A stretch of 44,319 nt of DNA from Acutalibacter sp. 1XD8-33. Lineage in GTDB: Bacteria; Bacillota; Clostridia; Oscillospirales; Acutalibacteraceae. Position numbers and translations under genes: made by a program. Location of the stretch: assembly GCF_003612555.1 (NCBI RefSeq), contig NZ_RAZF01000024.1, positions 1 to 44,319 on the forward strand, written 5' to 3'. Positions 23,181 through 31,592 of the stretch are shown piece by piece. The notes under the pieces were generated by a model. That model had not been told where the DNA came from. It saw only the letters and a program-made list of their open reading frames with translations, and made no database searches. Numbering within the stretch: the first letter of the stretch is position 1; each line of letters begins with the position of its first letter.

Positions 23181-23209
23181 TTGAAATATGCCGGAATTTG
23201 CGCTATACT
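23181..23209 (+). promoter_or_regulatory. Candidate promoter of the esterase gene
   Basis: TTGAAA (23181-23186), 17-bp spacer, TATACT (23204-23209). A small inverted repeat CTATAC...GTATAG (23203-23224) covers the -10 box and could be an operator. Confidence 0.6.
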
Positions 23210-23377
23210 TAAAATATAGTATAGTTTTTGGAAGAAAGCGGCTTTTCGCGCTTATCTTTCCAAAAGGTATAAAATGCGGTATAAAAAGCAATAGGGCAGA
23301 GCCGCCCGGTTCAAAATCTTTTTTGAGCTTCATTAACGATCGCGTTTTTGTCCGCAGTAAAAAAGGAGTGGCAATTT

Positions 23378-24220
23378 ATGGTCCTAAAAATGAATTTTCT
23401 ATCAAAGCACCTGGGGATGCAGACCAACGTTACGGTATGCCTGCCCTCTTTTTCTTTTGCCGATGTAATGGAGAAAAGGGAGAACGTCTACGTAAAGGGC
23501 ATGCGCTATCAGACGCTCTATCTGCTTCACGGCGGCAGCGGGGACGATTCAGACTATGTGAACTTCTCTAATATCGTCCGCTATGCTGATGATCACAAAT
23601 TGGCCGTGGTAATGCCCTGTGATTTTAACGCGGACTATACAGATGCGCCCAAAGGCCCCCGGTATCTCCGCTACGTGACGGAGGAACTGCCCGCCATGGT
23701 TCAGGCGGTACTGCCGCTTTCCGATAAGCGGGAGGATAACTTTATCGGCGGGCTTTCCATGGGGGCGCATGGCGCTATGAAGATTTCCCTGCTCTACCCC
23801 GAGCGCTTTGCCGCTGTACTGGTTATGTCCGGCGCTGCCCGCAGCGCAGAAACTATGGACCTGATGAGGCAGGCCCGGCCGCAGTCTAATGACCCCGATG
23901 CTATGCCCATGCCGGATATGGCCGACATTTATGGCGATCTCAGCCAGTTCCGGGGCAGCAAACACGATGCATATGCCGCCGCCGAACAGGCTGTGGCCGC
24001 GGGAAAGCTCTTGCCGGAGTACTTTTTTGCCTGCGGCAGCGATGATTTCGCCCTGCCCCGGTGCAAATTTGGCTATGAGGCGCTGACAAAGCTAGGTTTT
24101 CAGACCCACTTCCTGGAGGTCCCTGGCTATAAGCATGAGTGGGATTTCTGGGATATGATCCTGCGCAAGGCCATTGCCGAATGGCTGCCCATCCGGCATC
24201 AGGTGATTTATCCTGATTAG
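23378..24220 (+). CDS. Esterase D / tributyrin-esterase-like alpha/beta hydrolase
   Basis: The start is ATG 23378, 9 bases after AAAGGAG. The 280-residue protein has an esterase-family core: oxyanion region LYLLHGGSGDDSDY (residues 47-60), nucleophile Ser127 in GGLSMGAHGAMK, an acid residue in ACGSDDF and the catalytic His in GYKHEWDFW. The early part MNFLSKHLGMQTNVTVCLP is typical of EstA-like enzymes, which cleave short-chain acyl esters. No signal peptide is present, so it is cytoplasmic. A MATE pump gene follows after 48 bp. Confidence 0.88.
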   Translation: MVLKMNFLSKHLGMQTNVTVCLPSFSFADVMEKRENVYVKGMRYQTLYLLHGGSGDDSDYVNFSNIVRYADDHKLAVVMPCDFNADYTDAPKGPRYLRYVTEELPAMVQAVLPLSDKREDNFIGGLSMGAHGAMKISLLYPERFAAVLVMSGAARSAETMDLMRQARPQSNDPDAMPMPDMADIYGDLSQFRGSKHDAYAAAEQAVAAGKLLPEYFFACGSDDFALPRCKFGYEALTKLGFQTHFLEVPGYKHEWDFWDMILRKAIAEWLPIRHQVIYPD

Positions 24221-24268
24221 CCTGGTTTGCCAGGAACATGCAGTTAGCGCGAAAAAGGAGGAGTGCCT

Positions 24269-25672
24269 ATGACAAAGGAAAGCCGGATTGATAAATATTG
24301 GGTGCGGGACAAGACGTTCTATCATAAGGTGCTGATGATCCTGATCCCCATTGTGTTACAGTCTATCATCAACCAAGGCGTAAATATGATGGATACCATT
24401 ATGGTAGGAAAGCTGGGAGAGGCCTCTATTTCCGCCTCCAGTCTGGCAAACCAGTTCTATAACATTTTTGTATTCCTATGTATGGGCATCAGCGCCGCGG
24501 GCTTGGTTCTTTCCAGCCAGTATTTTGGCGCGGGGGACTTGAAAACCGTGCGCAGGGTGTTCGATCTGGTACTCCAGATTGTGATTGCCGGCGGGGCCGC
24601 TTTTGCCATCGCGACTTTTCTTCTGCCCGCGCAGATCATGAGAATCTTTACAGTCGAAGAGGATGTTATCCAGCTGGGGGCCCAATATCTGCGGGTCACG
24701 GCCTTGGTCTACCTGCCTCATGGGATTAGTCTGGTGCTGTCCAATGTGATGCGCTCCATTGGCAATGCAAAGCTGGGCCTGTATGTGTCCATCGCCTCCT
24801 TTATCATCAATATTGGCGCCAATTACATATTCATCTTTGGTAAGCTGGGCGCGCCCGCCTTGGGCGTGATGGGCGCGGCTGTCGGCACCTTGATCGCTAG
24901 GGGAGTGGAATTCCTCTTCTGTGCTGTCTACTTGTTGAAGTATGAAAAAATTTTGCGGTATCAGGTGCGGGGATTGCTGAAAGCGCCCACCAAGGAGCTC
25001 TTTGGCGAATTTCGCCGGCTGGGGCTGCCCGCCATCATTTCAGACTCCCTGCTGGCTCTGGCGGCCAGCGCGATCTCGATTATCCTTGGCCACATGGGGA
25101 AAGAGGTCGTCTCCGCCTATGCCATTGTCACCGTTATGGATCGAATGGCTACGGTAGCCATCCAGGGTGTTTCCAGCGCTTCTGGCGTGATCATCGGCCA
25201 GACGGTGGGGGAGGGAGAATTCGACCGCGCGCAAAAAGAGGGATGGACGTTTCTGATCCTCTCCGTCCTGATTGGTATCCTTGGCGGCATTCTGGTGCTT
25301 GTTCTGGGAGAGTGGTCTGTGGCCCTCTATGAGATTGCCCCGTCTACCATAAAGATTACAATATCTATGATGGAAGCCAGCGCCATTATTGTGTTTTTTC
25401 AGGCCATCCAGAGCGCCCTCTCCAAAGGAATTCTTCGGGGCGGCGGCGACACAAAGTTTCTGATGGTCGCGGACATTATTTTCCAATGGGTGGCATCGGT
25501 TCCCCTTGGAGCATTGGCGGGACTGGTATTGGGCCTGCCGCCCGCTCTTGTGCTGATTGCTCTACGCATTGATTTTATTATTAAATCAGTCTGGCTGGTT
25601 TTCCGCCTGAAAAGTGGGAAATGGATCCATAAGGCAAAGAGTATGGAGGAAAGAGAGCCCGACAGAAGTTAA
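24269..25672 (+). CDS. MATE family efflux transporter
   Basis: The start is ATG 24269 after AAGGAGGAG. The 467-residue protein has twelve membrane helices in two homologous halves. MATE landmarks are PIVLQSIINQGVNMMDTIMV near the N-terminus, ANQFYNIFVFLCMGISAAG, and the second-half region QGVSSASGVIIGQTVGEG. MATE proteins export cationic drugs or metabolites using an Na+ or H+ gradient. It may be co-transcribed with the esterase. A long perfect hairpin lies 19 bp after its stop. Confidence 0.93.
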   Translation: MTKESRIDKYWVRDKTFYHKVLMILIPIVLQSIINQGVNMMDTIMVGKLGEASISASSLANQFYNIFVFLCMGISAAGLVLSSQYFGAGDLKTVRRVFDLVLQIVIAGGAAFAIATFLLPAQIMRIFTVEEDVIQLGAQYLRVTALVYLPHGISLVLSNVMRSIGNAKLGLYVSIASFIINIGANYIFIFGKLGAPALGVMGAAVGTLIARGVEFLFCAVYLLKYEKILRYQVRGLLKAPTKELFGEFRRLGLPAIISDSLLALAASAISIILGHMGKEVVSAYAIVTVMDRMATVAIQGVSSASGVIIGQTVGEGEFDRAQKEGWTFLILSVLIGILGGILVLVLGEWSVALYEIAPSTIKITISMMEASAIIVFFQAIQSALSKGILRGGGDTKFLMVADIIFQWVASVPLGALAGLVLGLPPALVLIALRIDFIIKSVWLVFRLKSGKWIHKAKSMEEREPDRS

Positions 25673-25690
25673 GGCTATGGAAAGCCCTCA

Positions 25691-25744
25691 TATAGTAAAC
25701 GCAGTTGAAAAGAGGTATATCTCTTTTCAACTGCGTTTACTATA
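25691..25744. terminator. Perfect 24-bp inverted repeat after the MATE gene
   Basis: The arm TATAGTAAACGCAGTTGAAA continuing to AGAG (25691-25714) pairs without mismatch with 25721-25744 around the loop GTATAT. It can end transcription, but the following AAATTT is not a good U-run, and the stem is longer than a typical terminator. A small palindromic mobile repeat is the alternative. Confidence 0.6.
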
Positions 25745-26297
25745 AAATTTATGGAACAGATAAGCCGTCCGGCATGAAAAAACGGGCGGCTTTTTCTTTT
25801 GCCCTGTCAAAGCCTCCAGGGCTGAAAAAACTTGGGGCCCGCAGAGCGGGCGAATCCATCTTCCCTAGCCGGGGTACCCCCGGTGGCAAGACGCGATATC
25901 GCGCAAAGCAACGCGCTCGCCGGTGCTGGGAGATAGCAGGTCCACCGCGCCCGGGGTACCCCCGGTGGCAGGTCGCGACGTCGCGCAAAGCAACGCGCTC
26001 GCCGGTGCTGGGAGATAGCAGGTCCACCGCGCCGGGGGCTGGTCCGGGCGGGATTTTTCGATACCCCGAGTGCCATGCAGCGAGGGAAAAGTTTCGTTGT
26101 CTCACCTGCCGGTTCGGTCGGCGCTTGACGGTCCCCACCGGGGACCAGCGCCCTTTTCAAAGGTTGCGGGGTTTTTAGGGGGAGAGTTCGTAAGACGAAG
26201 TCTAACGAACTCTTGAGCCCAAGAGTTGACCGAATCTTTGATTTGGATCAACTCTAAACCGCCGGAGGCCTCCCCAAAAATAAAAAAATTCCAAAAT
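25745..26297. repeat. Hairpin-mosaic region between the MATE gene and the first binding-protein gene
   Basis: It contains a tandem duplication of about 82 bp (25871-25952 and 25953-26034), each copy opening GGGGTACCCCCGGTGGCA and ending GGTCCACCGCGCC. A partial block GGGCGGGATTTTTCGATA (about 26046) recurs after later genes. A reversed signature box lies at 26099-26118, a GGTCCCC/GGGGACC stem follows, and AGAGTT-based stems lie at about 26183-26254. It ends in GCCGGAGGCC just before the leader of the first binding-protein gene. No gene is seen. Confidence 0.75.
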
Positions 26298-26340
26298 ATG
26301 CAACCATTTTACCAAAACCGGGATTCTTATAGATAGAGAG
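26298..26340 (+). promoter_or_regulatory. Conserved leader box upstream of binding-protein gene 1
   Basis: ATGCAACCATTTT ... ACCGGGATTCTTATAG ... GAGAG recurs upstream of paralogs 1, 2 and 5 (26298, 28136, 33428) at 30-33 bp before the start codon. TTATAG may be the -10 box, but no standard -35 sits 17 bp away, so a different sigma factor or an activator site is possible. Confidence 0.55.
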
Positions 26341-26372
26341 ATTTTTAAACTATATAAGAAGGAGAAATTATC

Positions 26373-27713
26373 ATGAAAAAGCTCATATCCATTCTTTTGG
26401 CCCTGTGCCTGCTCATCGCCCTGTTCTCCGCCTGCCAGAACAGCGAAGCCGAGAACAGCAAGCCCAAACTGGCCGCGAACCGGGACAAGGCCCCCTCCCG
26501 CCCGGAATTGACCCTCTGTCTGGACCTGTCCGGAAGAGTTGGCGGCGACGCCAGCGGGGATCTGAAGAATTTTCTGAAAACCTATGTGCCTGGATACCAG
26601 GAGGACTTCAACGTGACTGTGGAGAGCCTGAACGCCGGAAGCGAAAACCGGGAAAACGCCATGACCCGGGTCCGCACGGAGATGATGGCCGGGGCCGGGC
26701 CGGACCTGTTCCTCTGCAGCTGCCCGGATTCCCTGGACCCCGGCATGGCGGAGGACCTGTCCATCCCCATCATCACCGGGCTGTTCCCCTATCCCCGGGC
26801 GCTGATGGACCGGAACATGTTCCTGCCCCTGGACGAATACATGGAGGACGCGGAGTTCCTGGACCTGGACCAGCTCTATTCCCAGATCATGGAGGCCGGG
26901 CGGGGCGAAAAGGACCAGCAGCTGCTGCCCCTGGGCTGGACCACCGTGGCGGGACTCTTTGACAAGGAGGAGTACACCCTTGCCGAGGAGCTGCCTATGA
27001 CCTGGGACCAGATGCTCCAGAGCCAGGACCCCGGCGTGCAGCGAGCCTGCTGGGACTGGGAGTTCGGGGGCAGTCTGGGGGTGCTGGCGGACTACGAAAA
27101 GGACGTCCCCAGCTTCACCCTGGAGGAGCTTTCCGCCCAACTGGAGGGGGCGTTGAAGAATCTGGAACGGCGCGGGGCCGGGGAGTTTGACGGCGTCATG
27201 GGAATATGCGGAGAGTTCCTGGGCAAGCCGAATCCCTCCCATATCTGCTCCAAAAGCCCGGATTTCATCATGATTCCTCAATACAACCGGGACGGCGGTG
27301 CCACCGCGTATATTACGGCCTTTGGGGCGGTGAACGCCAACACGGAGTACCCAAAGGAGGCCTTTCAGGTGCTGGACTGCCTCTATAGCCGGGAGGCCCA
27401 GCAGAAGTCGGGGCTGTTCTCCTGGATCAGCGGCCTGCCCGTGCGCAAGGACCTGCTGAACGAGGACGGCAAGGTGGAGGAGCCCTTTGAGTTGGGGAGC
27501 AAGACCTACAAGAAATGGTACATGAGCCAGTGGAACTACCAGCAGCTCCAGAGTCTGGCGGAGCAGGTGAACGCCGTGGACTTCTTCAACCCCATGTATC
27601 AGGAGCTGACGGACCTGTGGAGCGAGTACCAGCGGGAGGAGGACCCCGGGGAGCGGCGGAAGCTTACAGAGGAGCACTACACCACCCTGAAGATGATGCT
27701 AGCTGAATCTTAG
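26373..27713 (+). CDS. ABC transporter solute-binding lipoprotein, paralog 1 of 5
   Basis: This 446-residue protein has a signal peptide with lipobox, Cys21 being the lipid anchor (MKKLISILLALCLLIALFSA then C). A mature family-1 extracellular solute-binding fold follows: MTRVRTEMMAGAGPDLFLC (about 90-108), MDRNMFLPLDEYME, EAGRGEKDQQLLPLGW and AFGAVNANTEYPKEAFQVLD. It should catch a sugar-like ligand outside the membrane for the permeases at 35497-37130. AGAAGGAGAAATT precedes ATG 26373. The last codons encode MMLAES, shared in form with the four paralogs. It is most similar to paralogs 3 and 5. The ligand is unknown. Confidence 0.88.
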   Translation: MKKLISILLALCLLIALFSACQNSEAENSKPKLAANRDKAPSRPELTLCLDLSGRVGGDASGDLKNFLKTYVPGYQEDFNVTVESLNAGSENRENAMTRVRTEMMAGAGPDLFLCSCPDSLDPGMAEDLSIPIITGLFPYPRALMDRNMFLPLDEYMEDAEFLDLDQLYSQIMEAGRGEKDQQLLPLGWTTVAGLFDKEEYTLAEELPMTWDQMLQSQDPGVQRACWDWEFGGSLGVLADYEKDVPSFTLEELSAQLEGALKNLERRGAGEFDGVMGICGEFLGKPNPSHICSKSPDFIMIPQYNRDGGATAYITAFGAVNANTEYPKEAFQVLDCLYSREAQQKSGLFSWISGLPVRKDLLNEDGKVEEPFELGSKTYKKWYMSQWNYQQLQSLAEQVNAVDFFNPMYQELTDLWSEYQREEDPGERRKLTEEHYTTLKMMLAES

Positions 27714-28110
27714 CCCGGGGTACCTCCGGCTGGGAGCCCCCGCAGGTAAGCCGCGCCGGGGTACCCCCGGTGGCAAGCCGCGATGTCGCACAAAGCGACG
27801 TGCTCGCCACTTCTAGGAGGTAGCTGGTCCACCGCGCCGAGAAGCCATCGTGGGGAGATCGCACCCAGGCTGGCAGAGTTTTGCGAATCAAAACGGAAAG
27901 ATAGACCGAGCATAGCGAATGTCTATCTTTTTGACACATGGCGAAAACTAGCTTTATCCTTTCGCTATTCTGTGCGCCATGTGCTGGGTCCGGGCGGGAT
28001 TTTTCGATACCCAGAGTTCCATGCAGCGAGGAAAAAGTTTCGTCCACCTTTTCAAAGGTGGTGGGGGTGGAGGGGGCAACGCCCCCTTCTCGCCGGAGGC
28101 CTCCCAATAA
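27714..28110. repeat. Hairpin-mosaic spacer after binding-protein gene 1
   Basis: It opens with the GGGGTACC / GGGAGCCCCCGCAGG / GGGGTACCCCCGGTGGCAAG module common to the ends of these genes. Then comes a 204-bp block (27837-28040) that has a same-length, near-identical copy at 35112-35315. A CCACC/GGTGG stem (28044-28061) and the closing box GCCGGAGGCC (about 28092) follow. No gene. Confidence 0.8.
27897..27932 (+). terminator. Rho-independent terminator after paralog 1
   Basis: AAAGATAGAC (27897-27906) pairs with GTCTATCTTT (27921-27930), followed by TT. It is part of the 204-bp block and is repeated after paralog 5. Confidence 0.75.
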
Positions 28111-28135
28111 AAAATAAAACAAAAATTCCCAAAAC

Positions 28136-28178
28136 GTGCAACCATTTTCCCAAAACCGGGATTCTTATAGGTAGAGAG
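28136..28178 (+). promoter_or_regulatory. Conserved leader box upstream of binding-protein gene 2
   Basis: This is the same box as at 26298 (GTGCAACCATTTTCCC, ACCGGGATTCTTATAGG, TAGAGAG), 30 bp before ATG 28208. Confidence 0.55.
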
Positions 28179-28207
28179 TTTTATTCCACCCAAAAGGAGA
28201 AATTATC

Positions 28208-29662
28208 ATGAAAAAGACCGTATCCGTTCTCTTGGCCCTGTGCCTGCTCTTCACGCTGTTCTCCGCCTGCCAGGGCGGTGAAACCGAGAGCAGCAAGCCC
28301 AAGCTAGCTGCTGAGGCCCAGAAGGAAAAAGCCGCCAGCTCCGCTCAGAGGGAAGAGGATGTGGAGGTGCTGCGGGTAGTGACAGACTTGGACTGCCGCA
28401 GCACGCTCATGGGCAGGGCTTCCAACGCCTCCCAGGGAAAGCGTACTTTTCAGACCATCCTCAAACATTTTGGCGGCACGCCCAGCGGCATAGAGGTGGA
28501 ACTGGAGATTCTTCCCGCCGAGATGGGCGGGCCCTACGACTCTGAGCTCACCCACCTGCGCACGGAGATCATGGGCGGGGGCGGGCCGGACGTGTTTCTC
28601 ATGTCCGGCTTTGGAGACGGCGGGAGTGCGACCCCGGCCAACACCCTGTTTCAGAATCCGGAGAGCGCCATGAAGAAGGGCTTCTTCCTGCCCCTGGACG
28701 ACTACATCGAGAACGCCCAGTTCATGGAGTTCGACAAGCTGGACCAGGGGGTCATGGCCGCTGGGCGCAACGACCAGGGTCAGGTGATCCTGCCCATGTT
28801 CTACCGGCTGAACGAGATCCAGATCAACCGGGAGATGGACCCCGCCCAGTTCCCCAGCGACTGGAACGGCGCCGCCGCCAGCGACAACGAGCTGGTCCAG
28901 TGGGCCGGAGCCCAGTGGGCGGGCTATGGCTTCCGGAACGCCTGCTTCGGGAAAATCGCGGACAACGAGAGCGAGGAGCTGCTCATCACCGGGGAGGAGC
29001 TTTTCCAGCGCACGAAGGAGGCGCTGGAGCTGTGCAAGGCATACGCCCCGGAGATGAGCCGTTTGCAGGAGCTTCAGGGCCAGGGGGACTACAACGTGTT
29101 CCTGAAAGAGGTCGCCGTCAATGTGACCCCTTGGGGGAGCGGGTATATCGCTATGGAGGATAACGTGAACTCCTCCTACGTGCTGAAAAACCCCCAGGGA
29201 GAGATCAGCGCGCCCATTGAGACATGGTGTGCCGTGAACAAGAACACCCAGCACCCCCAGGACGCGTTCTTCATCGTGGACCTGCTTCTAAGCAAAAAGT
29301 TCCTTCAGCAGGAGGATTTTTGGAACAAGGAGCCCTCTTATCAGTACCACCCGGACCAGATGACCTTTTTCTGGATGGCGGGGCAGGGCTATCTGCCGGT
29401 ATACAGTACGCTGCTCACCAACTCGAAAAATACCTATAAATTCGTCAACCCTTTGAACAACGCCCAGCGGAAGCTGCTGTCGAAAACCCGGGACGAGATC
29501 AGCTACGCCTATTTCACCAGCAACCTGGACCGGGAGATCGACCGGATGTATGGGGAGCTGTCCGTCAGGACCTACGTGGGGGAAGAGGTCACGGACGAGG
29601 AGATCCGCAAGGCCACGGAGAAGTGCTACACCACCCTGAAGATGATGCTGGCTGAATCTTGA
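28208..29662 (+). CDS. ABC transporter solute-binding lipoprotein, paralog 2 of 5
   Basis: This 484-residue protein has the same signal peptide and lipobox plan (Cys21). Its mature domain is close to paralog 4: FQTILKHFGGTPSGIEVELE, LTHLRTEIMGGGGPDVFLMS, GFFLPLDDYIENAQFM, VILPMFYRLNEIQ and WCAVNKNTQHPQDAFFIVDL. The C-terminal part DEEIRKATEKCYTTLKMM leads to LAES. AAAGGAG lies before ATG 28208. The paralog 2/4 type differs enough from the 1/3/5 type that a different ligand class is likely. Confidence 0.88.
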   Translation: MKKTVSVLLALCLLFTLFSACQGGETESSKPKLAAEAQKEKAASSAQREEDVEVLRVVTDLDCRSTLMGRASNASQGKRTFQTILKHFGGTPSGIEVELEILPAEMGGPYDSELTHLRTEIMGGGGPDVFLMSGFGDGGSATPANTLFQNPESAMKKGFFLPLDDYIENAQFMEFDKLDQGVMAAGRNDQGQVILPMFYRLNEIQINREMDPAQFPSDWNGAAASDNELVQWAGAQWAGYGFRNACFGKIADNESEELLITGEELFQRTKEALELCKAYAPEMSRLQELQGQGDYNVFLKEVAVNVTPWGSGYIAMEDNVNSSYVLKNPQGEISAPIETWCAVNKNTQHPQDAFFIVDLLLSKKFLQQEDFWNKEPSYQYHPDQMTFFWMAGQGYLPVYSTLLTNSKNTYKFVNPLNNAQRKLLSKTRDEISYAYFTSNLDREIDRMYGELSVRTYVGEEVTDEEIRKATEKCYTTLKMMLAES

Positions 29663-29872
29663 CGCCGAGGTCCTAGCGGACGGCAGGTCGCGACGTCGGG
29701 TAAAGCGACGCCCTCGGCGGTGGGATGGGGAAGCTCGTCTTTGGTGGAGGGATTACGTGGTCAAGGGGCGGAGACCTTGGCGTTGCCAAGTCTTGGCCCC
29801 TTGCAGGGTGTGGGACAGCGTCCCACGGTCTTGTCGTAGGCGGCGGTCTGTGCCGCCGGAGGCCAATAAATA
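29663..29872. repeat. Hairpin-mosaic spacer after binding-protein gene 2
   Basis: It opens with a diverged post-gene module (GGCAGGTCGCGACGTCG, AAAGCGACG). Stems follow: CTTGGCGTTGCCAAG near 29780, GTGGGACAGCGTCCCAC near 29810, and GGCGGCGGTCTGTGCCGCC ending in the GCCGGAGGCC box. No leader box is seen before paralog 3; the short AT-rich stretch to 29922 holds only the ribosome site. Confidence 0.7.
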
Positions 29873-29922
29873 CTTATAAAAAAATTCAAAACAACTCCAG
29901 CAAAATATAAGGGGGAATTCCC

Positions 29923-31206
29923 ATGAAAAAGTCACTGTCAGTTCTCTTGGCCCTGTGCCTGCTGGCCGCCCTGTTCTGCGCCTGCGGGAAAGGGGAGACC
30001 GCCTCCGGCTCCCAGGGCGAGGGGGATCTCTCCCAGCTGCCCCGGCTGACCCTGTGCGTGGACCTGGGCACCGAGGTCCTGGGTCCCCAGATCAGCCAGA
30101 TCACCGACGCCCTCCCCGGCAGCTGGAAAGAGTACATGGTGATTACCGAGACCGTGCCCGTGGACGGCCCGGAGCGGGAGAACACCCTGACCCGCCTGCG
30201 CACGGAAATCCTGGCCGGAAAGGGCCCGGACGTGTTCCTGTGCAACAACGCCGTCTGGGCGTTCCGGGGGACACGGGGGCTGTTCCCCTTCCCGGAAAAG
30301 GCCATGAAGAACCGGATCTTCCTGCCCCTGGACAGCTACATCGAGAAGGCTCAGTTTATGGACTGGGACAAGCAGGTCCCGGCAGTGATGGAGGCCGGGC
30401 GGGGAGAGGAGGGGCAGATGCTCCTACCCCTGGGCTTCAACCTGCCTGTGACGCTGTTCCCCAAGGAGACCGGAGGGCTCACGGAAAAGCTGCCCATGCC
30501 CTGGGCGGAATCTTTGGAAAGCGGCGACCGCCGGGTGAGTTATGCCGCCACCTGGTGCGGCCTGGAGGATATTCTGGGGCAGGTGGCGGACTACGGCAAG
30601 GACGCCCCCGTCTTCACGGAGGAGCATCTTCTAGAGATCGCGGAGAAGTGGGTGGATCAGAAGAACAGGATTGACCGGGGGGAGTACCCGGAGTTTACAG
30701 AGTATGTGCCGGATTTTGACAACTACCGCTCCCTGCCGGAGATCTGGACCGGCCCCGTCTATGGCTTCGGCGCGGAGATCGACCTGGAGGGCCAGGACTA
30801 CTACATGATCCCCGCCTGCAGCGAGGCGGGGGGCCTTACCGCCCAGATCAGCGCCTTCGGCGGCGTCAACCGGAACACCCAGATGCCCCAGGAGGCCTTC
30901 ACGCTGCTGGACTACATCATGAGCGAGAACATGCAGCGCACCTTTCTCTATGGCTACACCAACGGCTTCGCGCCCCAGAGGGGGTTGGCCCAGAAGGACA
31001 AGACCATTGGGGGCAAGACGGCCAGCCAGTGGAACATGGACCAGTATAACGGCCTGCTGGAAAAGATCGACCGGGCGGATTTTTATACGGAGGTGAACGA
31101 GCAGCTCTGGAGCATCCTATCCGCCGTGAACGAGGAGAGAAAGCCCCTGGAGTCCTCTGTGCACAAGGCCTACACCACCATACAGATGCTCCTGGCTGAA
31201 TCTTAG
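29923..31206 (+). CDS. ABC transporter solute-binding lipoprotein, paralog 3 of 5
   Basis: This is the shortest paralog, 427 residues. The lipobox variant is LFCAC with the anchor at Cys21. Binding-protein landmarks are LTRLRTEILAGKGPDVFLCN, LFPFPEKAMKNRIFLPLDSY, MEAGRGEEGQMLLPLGFNLP and AFGGVNRNTQMPQEAFTLLD. It ends MLLAES. AAGGGGG precedes ATG 29923. It groups with paralogs 1 and 5. It lacks the conserved 43-bp leader box, so its expression may differ or depend on read-through. Confidence 0.87.
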   Translation: MKKSLSVLLALCLLAALFCACGKGETASGSQGEGDLSQLPRLTLCVDLGTEVLGPQISQITDALPGSWKEYMVITETVPVDGPERENTLTRLRTEILAGKGPDVFLCNNAVWAFRGTRGLFPFPEKAMKNRIFLPLDSYIEKAQFMDWDKQVPAVMEAGRGEEGQMLLPLGFNLPVTLFPKETGGLTEKLPMPWAESLESGDRRVSYAATWCGLEDILGQVADYGKDAPVFTEEHLLEIAEKWVDQKNRIDRGEYPEFTEYVPDFDNYRSLPEIWTGPVYGFGAEIDLEGQDYYMIPACSEAGGLTAQISAFGGVNRNTQMPQEAFTLLDYIMSENMQRTFLYGYTNGFAPQRGLAQKDKTIGGKTASQWNMDQYNGLLEKIDRADFYTEVNEQLWSILSAVNEERKPLESSVHKAYTTIQMLLAES

Positions 31207-31550
31207 CGGGGAGCCCCCGCAGGCGCGACGCGATATCTCGCAAAGCCCGGGGTACCCCCGGTGGCAGGTCGCGATGTCGCGCAAAGCGACGCGCTCGCCA
31301 CTTCTAGGAGATAGCTGGTCCACCGCGCCGGGGGTGGGAACCGGGCGGGATTTTTCGATGACCAGAGCGCCATGAAGCGAGGGAAAAGTTTTTGATCCAA
31401 ACTTTTTTCAAAAAGTTTGGCGCAAGTGTGGGTCGCGCAGGCCCATGACCTTGCCGTAGCCGCGGGGAAGATTGCCAGTGGCAATCGTTCTGACCCGACC
31501 GAGTTGGCAGACGAGACCCTTTGCGGCGGAGGCCCCATATTACTCAAAAA
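31207..31550. repeat. Hairpin-mosaic spacer after binding-protein gene 3
   Basis: It contains GGGGAGCCCCCGCAGG, GGGGTACCCCCGGTGGCAGG, the GGTCCACCGCGCC end, a GGGCGGGATTTTTCGAT partial block (about 31340), a CCAAACTTTTTT/AAAAAGTTTGG stem, ATTGCCAGTGGCAAT (a variant of the fixed palindrome), the signature GACCGAGTTGGCAGACGAGA (31497-31516) and the closing box GCGGAGGCC. No gene. Confidence 0.75.
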
Positions 31551-31592
31551 AATCATCGCAAGAGCTCAATAAAACAAAAAGGAGCTATTCCC

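Noticed and set aside
26202-27677. 491-codon minus-strand frame opposite binding-protein gene 1
   Set aside because: It is an antisense shadow; its composition (Leu, Gln, Gly, His, Val) mirrors the GC-rich plus-strand codons, and it has no ribosome site.
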